From Streptomyces sp. NBC_00259 (GTDB taxonomy: Bacteria > Actinomycetota > Actinomycetes > Streptomycetales > Streptomycetaceae), in assembly GCF_036181745.1 (NCBI RefSeq), contig NZ_CP108080.1, positions 682,001-746,000 on the forward strand: a DNA stretch of 64,000 nt. The letters run 5' to 3'. The notes beneath the pieces were generated by a model. The model saw only the letters and a list, made by a program, of their open reading frames with translations, had not been told where the DNA came from and did no database searches. Made by a program: the position numbers and the translations under genes. This document shows, piece by piece, positions 17,707 to 25,757 of the stretch (the stretch's first letter is position 1; each line of letters opens with the position of its first letter).

Positions 17707-20172
17707 TCACGACGCGATCGGCTCCACCCAGACGATCTTGCCGTCGTCCGTGTAGCGGGTCCCCCACCGTTCGGAGCACCGTGCGACGAGGAGCAGCCCG
17801 CGACCACCCTCGTCGGTGGTGCGGGCGTGCCGCAGCCGCGGAGACGTGCTGCTGCCGTCGGACACCTCGCAGGTCAGGACGTCGTTGCGGACGAGGCGGA
17901 GCGTCACGGGCGGCTTGCCGTGCCGGATGGCGTTGGTGACGAGTTCACTGACGATGAGTTCCGTGGCGAACGCCGTGTCGCTCATGTCCCACGACGCGAG
18001 CTGCCCGGTGACGAGTTTCCGGGCCTCGGAGACGACGGCCGGATCGCTCGGCAGGTCCCACGACGCCACGTGGTTCGGGCCGAGCGCGTGGGTGCGGGCG
18101 ACCAGCACGGCGGCGTCGTCATGAGGCCGGGCCGGGACGAGTGTCTCGGTCACCGCTCTGCACAACGCCTGCACGGAGCCGGAAGGCCGGGCGAGCAGAG
18201 TGGCCAGTCGCTGCTGGACCGGACCGCCCGGCCCCTGATCCAGGCCCCGCTTCCCTTCCTGTTCCTGGTGCTTCTGGTCCTGGTCCTGTTGGAGGAGCCC
18301 TGGCGTGTAGAGCACGAGCGTCGAGTTCTCGGGCAGTTCGAAGTCCACTCTGCCGAACGGTGCGCCGGGGCAGCACAGTCCCTCGCCGGCCGGCCGGTCA
18401 AGTGTCCTCACCGTGCCGTCCGGGTGCACGACCACGGGCCAGGGATGACCGGCGCTGGAGACCGAGCAGCGCCGGGACACGGGGTCGTAGATCAGGTAGA
18501 GGCAGGTGGCACCGCACTCCGGCCCCTGGGCGGACGTCGCGTCGTCTGGTGCCGTCCGTGGCCGGCCGTTGGTCCCGCGGTTGTTCAGCATGGACCTGCG
18601 CACCACGTCGTCGAGCCGGGCGAGCAGTTCATCCGGTTCCAGGTCCAGGTCCGACAGCGTGTGCACAGCGGCGCGGAGGCGTCCCGCGGCGGCCGCGGGC
18701 TGGATGCCGCGGCCCGGCACGCGGCCTGCCGCGAGGGCCACGCGAGCGCCGGAGAGCGGCAGGGCGTCGACCCAGTCGCCGCCGGACCCGGCGTGCACGT
18801 ACGTGTGCGCCACGTCCATCGCCTCGTGCGAGGGAAGTCCGCCCGGACGCAGAACATGCTGCAGCGTCACCAGGGAGTTGTGCTCGCGCAGATGGCGACG
18901 GGCGTTGTCCAGGCAGGCGGCCGTGCGTCGGGCGAGCCCCGTGGCCAGGGTCAGATCGTCGGGCCCGAACGGCCTGCGCTCCCCCCAGCGGCAGAACGTG
19001 GCCAGTCCGAGGCAACGGTCCTGGGCGACCAGTGGCGCGACGATCAGCGAATGGACCTCTTCTCCCTGGGGGATCCACAAGCCCAGCAACGCCCGCTGCC
19101 CTTCGGGGCCCAGCGGGTCGACCAGGCGCGGTGTGAGGTCGGCGAGCGCCTCGACAGTGGACACCGGGGCGCCGCCGCCGGCGGTGTCGCTGCCGGTGCC
19201 CGGAGCCTCGTCGCTCCGGATCCGGGAGGCGGCCCGTCGCAGCTGGGCGCCGGGCCGTACGGGGCCGCGGTCGACGTCCTCGCCCGCGAGCACCGCCTGC
19301 AGGACGTCGACCGCGATGCCGTCGGCCGGTACCGGCACCGAGACCTCCGCCAGACTCCGGGCGGTGTCCAGCGCGTCGAGTGTCGACCCGATCCGGTCGC
19401 TGGCCTCGGCCAGTACGGTCAGCCGCTCCTGGGCCAGATAGCGAGCGGTGACGTCGACGGTGGCGTCCGCTATGCCCAGGATCCGGCCCTCGCCGTCCTC
19501 CAGACGGAAGATGGCGGTCGAGTAGACGTGCTCGTGCAGGGGATCGCCGGGCGGTCGCATGTGCTTCTCCACGCCGATGGCCGGCTGCCCGGTGGCGAGC
19601 ACCTCCTCCATCACCCGCTCCACCGTCTCCGCGGCGAAGCCCGGCCACACCTCGGTGGGGCGTCTGCCCGAGGCCTCCTCGACCGAGGTGCCCTGCATGC
19701 CTTCGGCCGCTGCGTTGAACCGGATGAGCCGCAGCTGCGGGTCGAGGACGTACAGGCCCATGGGAGAGAGCGTGAACAGCGTCTCGAGAAGGGCCCGCTC
19801 AAGCTCGTCCGGTCCGTCCGGTCCCGCGGGCTCGGCGGCCGTGATCACCACGTCCCAGCTCGTGTCCGCCTCACCCGGCCGCTCGGGGCGGACGGTCAGC
19901 CGGCACCTCAGCAGGGTGCCGTCGCGGCGCCGCAGCACGACCTCGGCCTCGGTGCCCGCGGCGGCCGGCGAGTCCTTGGCGAGGGCCGTCACGGCCAGCA
20001 GGTCGGCCGCCGAACGCCCCAGCACCGCTTGGCCCTGGTGACCGAGGAGAGCCTCGGCCTCGGGGCTCCAGCCGATCAACGTGCCCTGCCGGTCGACCAC
20101 GACATGGGCCGCGTGCCCCGCCCCGGGCTCGCCGGGCGGGCCGCTCCGGCCGGTGACATGGCATGCGCGCAT
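17707..20172 (-). CDS. PAS-PAS-GAF-SpoIIE(PP2C)-HATPase regulatory protein with altered phosphatase motifs
   Basis: 821 residues from the ATG at 20172. Domain order: two PAS regions (IGWSPEAEALLGHQ; LIRFNAAAEGMQGTS), a GAF-like region (about 270-420), a SpoIIE/PP2C phosphatase region (SGGDWVDALPL onward) and a C-terminal anti-sigma-type HATPase (FATELIVSELVTNAIRHG, DEGGRGLLLV). Such proteins normally dephosphorylate anti-anti-sigma factors or phosphorylate them through the kinase end. Oddly, the usual GDV-GHG motif reads LAAGRVPGRG and the usual TDG motif reads TPG, so two metal-ligand positions appear lost. The phosphatase part may be inactive, leaving a sensor-kinase. A Gln/Asp-rich insertion (LLQQDQDQKHQEQEGK) sits between the phosphatase motifs. 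Confidence 0.88.
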   Translation of the reverse strand: MRACHVTGRSGPPGEPGAGHAAHVVVDRQGTLIGWSPEAEALLGHQGQAVLGRSAADLLAVTALAKDSPAAAGTEAEVVLRRRDGTLLRCRLTVRPERPGEADTSWDVVITAAEPAGPDGPDELERALLETLFTLSPMGLYVLDPQLRLIRFNAAAEGMQGTSVEEASGRRPTEVWPGFAAETVERVMEEVLATGQPAIGVEKHMRPPGDPLHEHVYSTAIFRLEDGEGRILGIADATVDVTARYLAQERLTVLAEASDRIGSTLDALDTARSLAEVSVPVPADGIAVDVLQAVLAGEDVDRGPVRPGAQLRRAASRIRSDEAPGTGSDTAGGGAPVSTVEALADLTPRLVDPLGPEGQRALLGLWIPQGEEVHSLIVAPLVAQDRCLGLATFCRWGERRPFGPDDLTLATGLARRTAACLDNARRHLREHNSLVTLQHVLRPGGLPSHEAMDVAHTYVHAGSGGDWVDALPLSGARVALAAGRVPGRGIQPAAAAGRLRAAVHTLSDLDLEPDELLARLDDVVRRSMLNNRGTNGRPRTAPDDATSAQGPECGATCLYLIYDPVSRRCSVSSAGHPWPVVVHPDGTVRTLDRPAGEGLCCPGAPFGRVDFELPENSTLVLYTPGLLQQDQDQKHQEQEGKRGLDQGPGGPVQQRLATLLARPSGSVQALCRAVTETLVPARPHDDAAVLVARTHALGPNHVASWDLPSDPAVVSEARKLVTGQLASWDMSDTAFATELIVSELVTNAIRHGKPPVTLRLVRNDVLTCEVSDGSSTSPRLRHARTTDEGGRGLLLVARCSERWGTRYTDDGKIVWVEPIAS

Positions 20173-20282
20173 GGTGATCAACCCTCACTCGCCCAGGGGG
20201 CATCGCACGCATCCCAGTGTCCTCCACGCCGGCCGTCGTCGACATCGGAGCGGCTCTGCCGGACGACCGCTGCAGCCTGCGG

Positions 20283-20400
20283 TCAGAACAAGGGCAAAAC
20301 GGCGAAGTTGCGGTGGAACACGTCGTCCGGATCCCATGCCGCCCTGAGGTCACCCGCACCGGCACCCGATGATCCGTAGCCCCGGAGTTCCCCGGCGCCA
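20283..20400 (-). pseudogene. C-terminal scrap of a berberine-bridge-like FAD oxidoreductase
   Basis: On the minus strand the last codons read LRAAWDPDDVFHRNF, resembling the C-terminal BBE motif of FAD-linked oxidases (usually RYDPDNVF.N). The rest of such a protein is absent, so this is a leftover end. It sits in the 357-nt gap between the SpoIIE-type gene and a MarR gene. Confidence 0.4.
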
Positions 20401-20493
20401 GTCCAACTCCCGTCCCTCTCGCCCCCCTTACAAGTCCGGCGATGCCGCCACCCCATGCCGACGCGGGACAATCAGCCCAACTCAACTATTTTC

Positions 20494-20529
20494 ATAGCGC
20501 GATGATTATCGCCTTGATAACATCTGTGC
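20494..20529 (+). promoter_or_regulatory. Leaderless promoter/operator of the first paired MarR gene
   Basis: The -10-like TAACAT (20518-20523) ends 6 nt before the GTG start, which implies a leaderless transcript. TTATC-gcctt-GATAA forms a small inverted repeat overlapping it. The same layout, GATGAT(N)8TTGATARCAT, recurs before the paralogue at 21894. Confidence 0.55.
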
Positions 20530-21003
20530 GTGAATGCAGAAGCGAACGCGGTGAACGACGGGCAGCGCGACCCCTTGGACCGGCTGGGATTCCTCCTGGC
20601 CCGACATGGCGCCATCACGGACAGCCGAGTCCGCCACGCGTTCGAGACCTGCGGACTGGCTCCCCGGGAGGGCGCGACCCTGATCCTGCTGGGCAAGTCC
20701 GGATTCATGAGCCAGCAGGCCCTCGCGGCGGCACTCGAAGTCGACCCCAGCGTGATGGTCGGGATCCTGAACGAACTGGAATCCGCCCGACTCCTGGAAC
20801 GCCGGCGAGACCCGTCCGACCGCCGCCGGCACATCGTGACCCTCACCGAGGAGGGACGTCGCACCCTCACGAAGGCCCACGAAGCCGTGGCCGACGTGGA
20901 GCGGGAACTGTTCGGAGACCTCTCCCCGGAGGAGATCGCCACCCTGCGCGGCCTACTGGCCCGGATCCGGACGAGCCCCGGCGACGCCGCCTGCTCCGAG
21001 TAG
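20530..21003 (+). CDS. MarR-family regulator (paralogue A)
   Basis: 157 residues from a GTG at 20530. No Shine-Dalgarno sequence is visible and the -10 element sits 6 nt upstream, so translation is probably leaderless. Winged-helix MarR features: MSQQALAAALEVDPSVMVGI and the wing ERRRDPSDRRRHIVTLTEEG. It is about two-thirds identical by eye to the convergent gene at 21418-21894. No obvious target gene adjoins it, so autoregulation or a distant target is likely. Confidence 0.87.
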   Translation: MNAEANAVNDGQRDPLDRLGFLLARHGAITDSRVRHAFETCGLAPREGATLILLGKSGFMSQQALAAALEVDPSVMVGILNELESARLLERRRDPSDRRRHIVTLTEEGRRTLTKAHEAVADVERELFGDLSPEEIATLRGLLARIRTSPGDAACSE

Positions 21004-21417
21004 CAGCAGCGAGACGATGGTCACAGCACCAAAATCCTTGATGCCCATAAATCATCCTGTACCTTAAATCTTGCAGTGCCGCTCCGGTAGGCGCCGCAGG
21101 AACGTCCAGGGGCTTGAGCGGAGCCGCCGGCAAGTACTCGCGGCGGGCGGACCGGCCGGGGCCGGCACTGCCCGGGGCCCGCAGAGGGCCGCAGGACCTG
21201 CGCCATGCAGGGGCATGGAGGCGCAGGCAGGCCGCACCCAAGGGACGGGGTGACGGCCGCGGGACACGGCATCCCCGTGTCCGCAGGGGCGGTGTCCCCC
21301 GCGCTTGGGAAGCGCCGGGAGCGGATGCCGCCCCTCGTACCGTCCGTACCCGGAATCACGGCAGATCGCCGCCATTGCCTGCCAGGACGCTGCGGTCGTT
21401 CACCAACCGCCCGGCCG
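21004..21417. other. Convergent intergenic stretch, no gene seen
   Basis: This 414-nt gap separates the 3' ends of the two MarR paralogues. Short open frames exist on both strands but none has a ribosome binding site or recognisable protein. The GC-rich block at 21120-21240 may fold into termination structures. Confidence 0.5.
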
Positions 21418-21894
21418 TCACTGCTCGGTGCATACCGGGTCCCCCGGAGTGGTACGAACCTTGGCCAGCAGACCGCGGAGCGCCGTCAGCTCTTCGGGCG
21501 AGAGATCGGCGAAGAGGCCGTGCTCGACCTCGGTCACCGCGTCCTGGGCCTTGGTCAGCAGGTCGCGTCCCTCCTTCGTGATCGCCACGATGTGGCGGCG
21601 ACGGTCGGCGGGGTCGCGGCGGCGCTCCACGAGTCGTGCGGACTCGAGGTCGTTCAGGATCGCGACCATGATGCTGGGGTCCACTTCAAGCGTCGCAGCG
21701 AGGGCCTGCTGCCCCATGGACCCCGCCTTGCCCAGCAGCATCAGCGTCGTGCCCTGGCGCACCGCAAGCCCACACGACTCGAAGGCGTGGTGAACGCGGC
21801 TGTTCGCGATGGCGCCGTTCCGCGCCAGCAGGAAGCCGAGCTGATCCAGCGGGTCACTCTCGGCCGCATCGGCCACGGCTTCGTTCACGGTCAT
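21418..21894 (-). CDS. MarR-family regulator (paralogue B)
   Basis: 158 residues from the ATG at 21894. The sequence tracks paralogue A along its length (DPLDQLGFLLARNGAIANSR; EVDPSIMVAILNDLESARLV; ERRRDPADRRRHIVAITKEG). The pair is arranged tail to tail. The promoter is leaderless-like, with -10 TAGCAT ending 6 nt before the ATG. Confidence 0.88.
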   Translation of the reverse strand: MTVNEAVADAAESDPLDQLGFLLARNGAIANSRVHHAFESCGLAVRQGTTLMLLGKAGSMGQQALAATLEVDPSIMVAILNDLESARLVERRRDPADRRRHIVAITKEGRDLLTKAQDAVTEVEHGLFADLSPEELTALRGLLAKVRTTPGDPVCTEQ

Positions 21895-21930
21895 GCCTAC
21901 ATGCTATCAAAGTCACGATCATCTGGCCGA
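21895..21930 (-). promoter_or_regulatory. Leaderless promoter/operator of the second paired MarR gene
   Basis: On the minus strand GATGATCGTGACTTTGATAG runs into TAGCAT, which ends 6 nt before the ATG. It matches the promoter of paralogue A in sequence and spacing, so a shared regulator (perhaps both MarR proteins) may bind here. Confidence 0.55.
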
Positions 21931-22094
21931 TTCAATCATTGATATTCTCTCATTACCCCTCCATCGCCGAGGCGCGACCCCTCGGCCCCGAGCTGCCGGG
22001 AGGTCTGCAGGGCGGTCCGCGACATCGCGGCCGGACTGGTCTCGGCGACTCATCCGGCTCGGTGGACGTGCCACCCGCGCGGTAGCGTGGCGAG

Positions 22095-22435
22095 GTGGGC
22101 GAGTCCGAGGAGTTGAGCGAGCGGGAGCGACGTGCCTGGCACGGCTTCCTCACGATGCAGGAGGGCGTCCGCCGCCGCCTGAATCGCCAATTGCTCCGTG
22201 ACTTCGGCCCGTCGGTGGCGGACGACGCCATTCTGAGCACGAAGAGGACGCCCGCGGCAGCCACATCGCCCTCACCGACGCGGGACGTGAGGCCATCGCG
22301 AAGGCCATGCCACTGCACCTGAAGTACGTGCGGCGCCTCTTCCTCGACGTACTCAGCCCTCGGCAGCTCGATGTGCCGGCCGCCGTGTCGGACTCCGTGC
22401 CGGAGAACCTGGTCGGCGGTCACGGTCACGGTGGC
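22095..22435 (+). pseudogene. MarR-family regulator with internal deletion and frameshift
   Basis: The N-terminal part (GTG at 22095) reads LSERERRAWHGFLTMQEGVR and continues to DFGPSVADDAIL, a normal MarR start. From about 22241 the C-terminal part resumes in another frame: ARGSHIALTDAGREAIAKAM, then YVRRLFLDVLSPRQLD. The DNA-binding helix and most of the wing are missing. A deletion of roughly 130-150 nt plus the frame change would explain this. The downstream frame runs on into the next gene without a stop. Confidence 0.7.
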
Positions 22436-22507
22436 GGCCAGTGCGGTGCCTCCGCCTGCCGTACCGCCCGCCCCACCCTCGGAAACCGCGTGAACAAAGG
22501 AAAGACC

Positions 22508-23041
22508 ATGGAGCACGACCAGGGGGCCGGCCCCATCACCTCGTCCACCAATGACGCTCTGTTCGGAGACGTCCATGTCTCACTGGACACCCGGGAAGGG
22601 GTCGTGACCGTCGACGGCGAGGGAATCCCGTCGATCGTCATCCGCCGGGCCGGCGGCACCGAGGCGGACGACCACACCCCGGTCGGCACCCGGGACGGCT
22701 CACTGCTCTCCCTGGAGATCGCCGGCCGTGCCACCCTGCTCCGCCCGGCCAAGGGTCGGCTGACCCGCAAGTCCTTCCGGGTGGACGTCATTCAGGACGA
22801 CACCACTTATCGCCTGGTGCCGGACTCGATCCCGGGGAGCCGGCTGCTCCGGGACGGGCAGCACATCGGGGACTTCGCGTCGGACGGGGACGGCATCGTC
22901 CTGGCCGAGTGGAAAGAAGGCGCGGAGGTGCAGCCGGTGGAGGCCGCGGTCGGATATGCCCTCGCGGTGGCTTTCGGCACCGGGGCGCAGCCCATGTGGA
23001 TGCTGGTGCTGGACGCCCTCGGCGACCTGTTGCCCGGCTGA
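22508..23041 (+). CDS. Conserved-looking protein of unknown function
   Basis: 177 residues from the ATG at 22508, chosen because AAAGGAAAG lies just upstream and because the longer frame is pseudogene sequence. The protein is beta-rich (VHVSLDTREGVVTVDGEG; RATLLRPAKGRLTRKSFRVD) and ends in a hydrophobic segment VGYALAVAFGTGAQPMWMLV. I do not recognise the family, although the core is reminiscent of tubby/LURP-like barrels. That resemblance is weak. Confidence 0.6.
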   Translation: MEHDQGAGPITSSTNDALFGDVHVSLDTREGVVTVDGEGIPSIVIRRAGGTEADDHTPVGTRDGSLLSLEIAGRATLLRPAKGRLTRKSFRVDVIQDDTTYRLVPDSIPGSRLLRDGQHIGDFASDGDGIVLAEWKEGAEVQPVEAAVGYALAVAFGTGAQPMWMLVLDALGDLLPG

Positions 23042-23398
23042 GCGGCGTACACAGGGGCAGGTGTCCTACCGCGGCCCGACGGCCGGCACCCAGGGCTGAT
23101 CGACCGACACGGGCCGCCTTGGGTGAGGGGTGCTGGTTTCCGGGCTTCACCACCAACGGACCCTCCCGACGCCCTTGTTAGGATCCCCAACGGACCAAAG
23201 GGGGCAGAATCGGCCTCCTAAGTGGCCGGATACGACATCTTCGATCGAGCGCGTGGCACGGCCTCGGCGGTCGAGCGGAGGGCGTGAACGCGGCGGGACC
23301 GCACGTGCCTCGTAGAGGTGCCTGTCGCCGCGGGAAGCCCCGGTGGTCGTCTACGGGCACGACTGTCCTGTGCTGGGACAAGGGGGATGGGAGCCGCC
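23042..23398. other. Intergenic stretch upstream of the ATPase gene
   Basis: This 357-nt gap has no convincing gene. A possible -10 (TAGGAT, about 23180) lies about 215 nt before the ATPase start. Nothing else stands out. Confidence 0.4.
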
Positions 23399-25399
23399 AT
23401 GGTGTCCGTGGGAGAGAGACTGAGCAGTGCCCGAGGACGGGCCTTCATCGGCCGGGACGAGGAACTCGTGCGCTTCGGGGAGGCTTTGGCCGGCGACCCA
23501 CAGGCGCCGTTCGCGTTCTATGTGTTCGGGCCGGGCGGTCTCGGCAAGTCGACGCTGCTGCGGCGCCTGGCGGACGATGCTCGTGCGGCGGGCCGGCTGC
23601 TCATCGAACTCGACGGCCGCTTCGTCAGCCGGGACCCGGCCGATTTCGAGCAGGCGGCCGGCCCTTTCCTGGACGTTCCCGGCACGGTCCTGGTCGTGGA
23701 CTCCTTCGAGCACTGCCAGTGGCTGGAGAGCTGGCTGTGGCAGCACTTCCTGCCTCGCGCCGCGGACGACACCCTGGTCGTCCTTGCCGGCCGGCTCGCT
23801 CCGCAGCCGCAGTGGACCGCCGACCCCGCCTGGGACGGGCTCCTGCACGTGACCGAACTGGAGCCGTTCTCCGAGAAAGAGGCCCGGAGCCTGCTGGCCG
23901 CGGCGCAGATCCGGCCCGAACTACGGGAGCGGGTGCTCCGCTTCGCCGCAGGCAACCCGCTGGCGCTGTCCCTCGCGGCGGCGGCAGGGTCAACGGGCCC
24001 CGGCAGCGAGGAGATCTGGGCCCCGTCGGCCGACGTCCTGCGAACCCTGTTGGCGGGGTTGATCGGTGAGGTGCCCACGGTGGCCCACCGCCGTGCCCTG
24101 GAGGTGGCGGCGCAGGCGCACTCGACGTCCGAGGAACTGCTCACCGCGGTGCTGCCCGAGGAGGACACCCACCTCCTCTTCTCCTGGCTCAGGGACCTGC
24201 CGTTCATGGAGTCCACGCACCGGGGGCTCCACCCGCACGACGCGGCACGCGGAACCCTGGCCGCCGACCTGCGCTGGCGAGCGCCCAACGCCTTTGTGTC
24301 GATGCGCCGTCGATTGGCGGAGGAGTACCTGCGCCTGCTGCGCGAGGCGCCCGAGGAGCGGGTGTGGACCGTCACCGATGAGCTCTTCTACCTCTTCCGA
24401 GAGGTGGAGACCCTGGCGCGTCTGCGTACCTGGTCCCGCGAGGACGAGGTGCACGACCGTCCGCTGCACCCGCACGACCTCGATGTGGTGCTGCGGATGG
24501 CAGAGGAGACCGAGGGGTCCGCCTCCGCGGAACTGGTTCGCTACTGGGCGCAGCGCCAGCCGCAGGCCTTCAGCGTCTACCGTCTCGTGAGCACGGGCCG
24601 GATCGTGGCGTTCACGGCCCGACTCGCTCTGCCGGCCCCTCCCGATCCCCAGGACCTGGCCACCGATCCCGTCGTGGCTGCCGCCTGGGAGCACACCGAG
24701 GCCACCGCGCCGGTGAGCCCGGGCGAGCACATCGGCATCAGCCGCTTCTCGATCTACCCCGAGCGGTACCAGGTCCCCTCGCGCGTCATCGACCTGAGCA
24801 GTTCCCGTGCCCAGGCGGAGTCCGCCCGTGCGCGCGGCCGCGCGTACGGCTTCGCCGTCTGGCGGGACGCCGATGCCTGGTCCGTGCGCGTCAAGGGCAC
24901 CCTCGACGACACCGGGGCGCGACCGCGAGTCGGTGAACGGACCTACGGACTGTTCAGCGTCGACTGGCGCAAGGTACCCGTGGAGACCTGGCTCCGCCGC
25001 TTCATATCGACCACCGTCGAGCCCCTACGGTCCGGACCGTCGCCCATCTCTCGTACCGCGTTCGACCAGGCCGTACGTGAAGCGCTGACGCACTGGCGCG
25101 ACGCGGGCGCCTTTGCCACCTGTGCCCTGATGCGCGCCCGCCTCGCCGCCGACTTCCCCGATCCCGTCGAGGAGTTGCGCGTCCTGCTGCGCCAGGCCGT
25201 CGACGACCTCGCCGGTGACCCGCGCGGAGCACGGGCCCGCGAAGCCCTGACGGCGGGCTACTTCTCCGGTGCGCCCACCCAGGAAGCCGCCGCCCGCCGC
25301 CTCGGCCTCCCGTACGGCACCTACCGTCGCCACGTCCGTCAGGGCCTGGACCTGCTCTGCGAGAACCTGTGGCAGCAGGAGCTGCACGGCCCTCGATAG
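23399..25399 (+). CDS. P-loop ATPase with C-terminal helix-turn-helix
   Basis: 666 residues from the ATG at 23399 with GGGAG 5 nt upstream. The N-terminal AAA/STAND-like ATPase has Walker A GPGGLGKSTLL and Walker B TVLVVDSFEHCQWLE. A middle region (about residues 370-560) has the feel of a GNAT-like fold (VSTGRIVAFTARLAL; YGFAVWRDADAWSVRVKGTL). The C-terminus has an HTH like sigma region 4 (PTQEAAARRLGLPYGTYRRH). This is probably a signal-responsive DNA-binding ATPase. The target is unknown and it stands alone. Confidence 0.75.
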   Translation: MVSVGERLSSARGRAFIGRDEELVRFGEALAGDPQAPFAFYVFGPGGLGKSTLLRRLADDARAAGRLLIELDGRFVSRDPADFEQAAGPFLDVPGTVLVVDSFEHCQWLESWLWQHFLPRAADDTLVVLAGRLAPQPQWTADPAWDGLLHVTELEPFSEKEARSLLAAAQIRPELRERVLRFAAGNPLALSLAAAAGSTGPGSEEIWAPSADVLRTLLAGLIGEVPTVAHRRALEVAAQAHSTSEELLTAVLPEEDTHLLFSWLRDLPFMESTHRGLHPHDAARGTLAADLRWRAPNAFVSMRRRLAEEYLRLLREAPEERVWTVTDELFYLFREVETLARLRTWSREDEVHDRPLHPHDLDVVLRMAEETEGSASAELVRYWAQRQPQAFSVYRLVSTGRIVAFTARLALPAPPDPQDLATDPVVAAAWEHTEATAPVSPGEHIGISRFSIYPERYQVPSRVIDLSSSRAQAESARARGRAYGFAVWRDADAWSVRVKGTLDDTGARPRVGERTYGLFSVDWRKVPVETWLRRFISTTVEPLRSGPSPISRTAFDQAVREALTHWRDAGAFATCALMRARLAADFPDPVEELRVLLRQAVDDLAGDPRGARAREALTAGYFSGAPTQEAAARRLGLPYGTYRRHVRQGLDLLCENLWQQELHGPR

Positions 25400-25421
25400 C
25401 GACCCGCTGACGCACGCGGAT

Positions 25422-25688
25422 TCACGGCATGTCCACGCTCCAGTCCCAGATCGCCCCGTCCCCCGGCCGCGGGTCGTAGAGCGCCCGCCCGCCGGGCGTG
25501 AACCGGCTGAGTTCGGTCGGCAGCGCGGCCCCCGCCGCGATGTCCTCCGCGCTCCAGCCCGTGATGTCGAGCAGAAGGCCATCAAGGGGACCGCCGACGA
25601 GCTCCACGTACGAGCGGCCGGCCACAGGCCCCTGCTCCCCATCATGATCGGCACCGTAGACCCGGCGCACGGCAAGTTCCTCGTCCAT
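25422..25688 (-). CDS. Small hypothetical protein
   Basis: 88 residues from the ATG at 25688. Segments YVELVGGPLDGLLLDITGW and RALYDPRPGDG look like a compact beta-rich domain seen in small actinobacterial proteins. It ends just after the ATPase stop on the other strand. Function unknown. Confidence 0.6.
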   Translation of the reverse strand: MDEELAVRRVYGADHDGEQGPVAGRSYVELVGGPLDGLLLDITGWSAEDIAAGAALPTELSRFTPGGRALYDPRPGDGAIWDWSVDMP

Positions 25689-25757
25689 GGAAACAGCCTC
25701 GCAGCCAGGTACGACAACGAACCTTCCCGGCCACAGCGCAGCAGGCGGGGACAGGCC

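Noticed and set aside
17692..20379. An 895-codon open frame on the plus strand
   Set aside because: It is antisense to the PAS/GAF/SpoIIE protein, whose domains are unmistakable on the minus strand.
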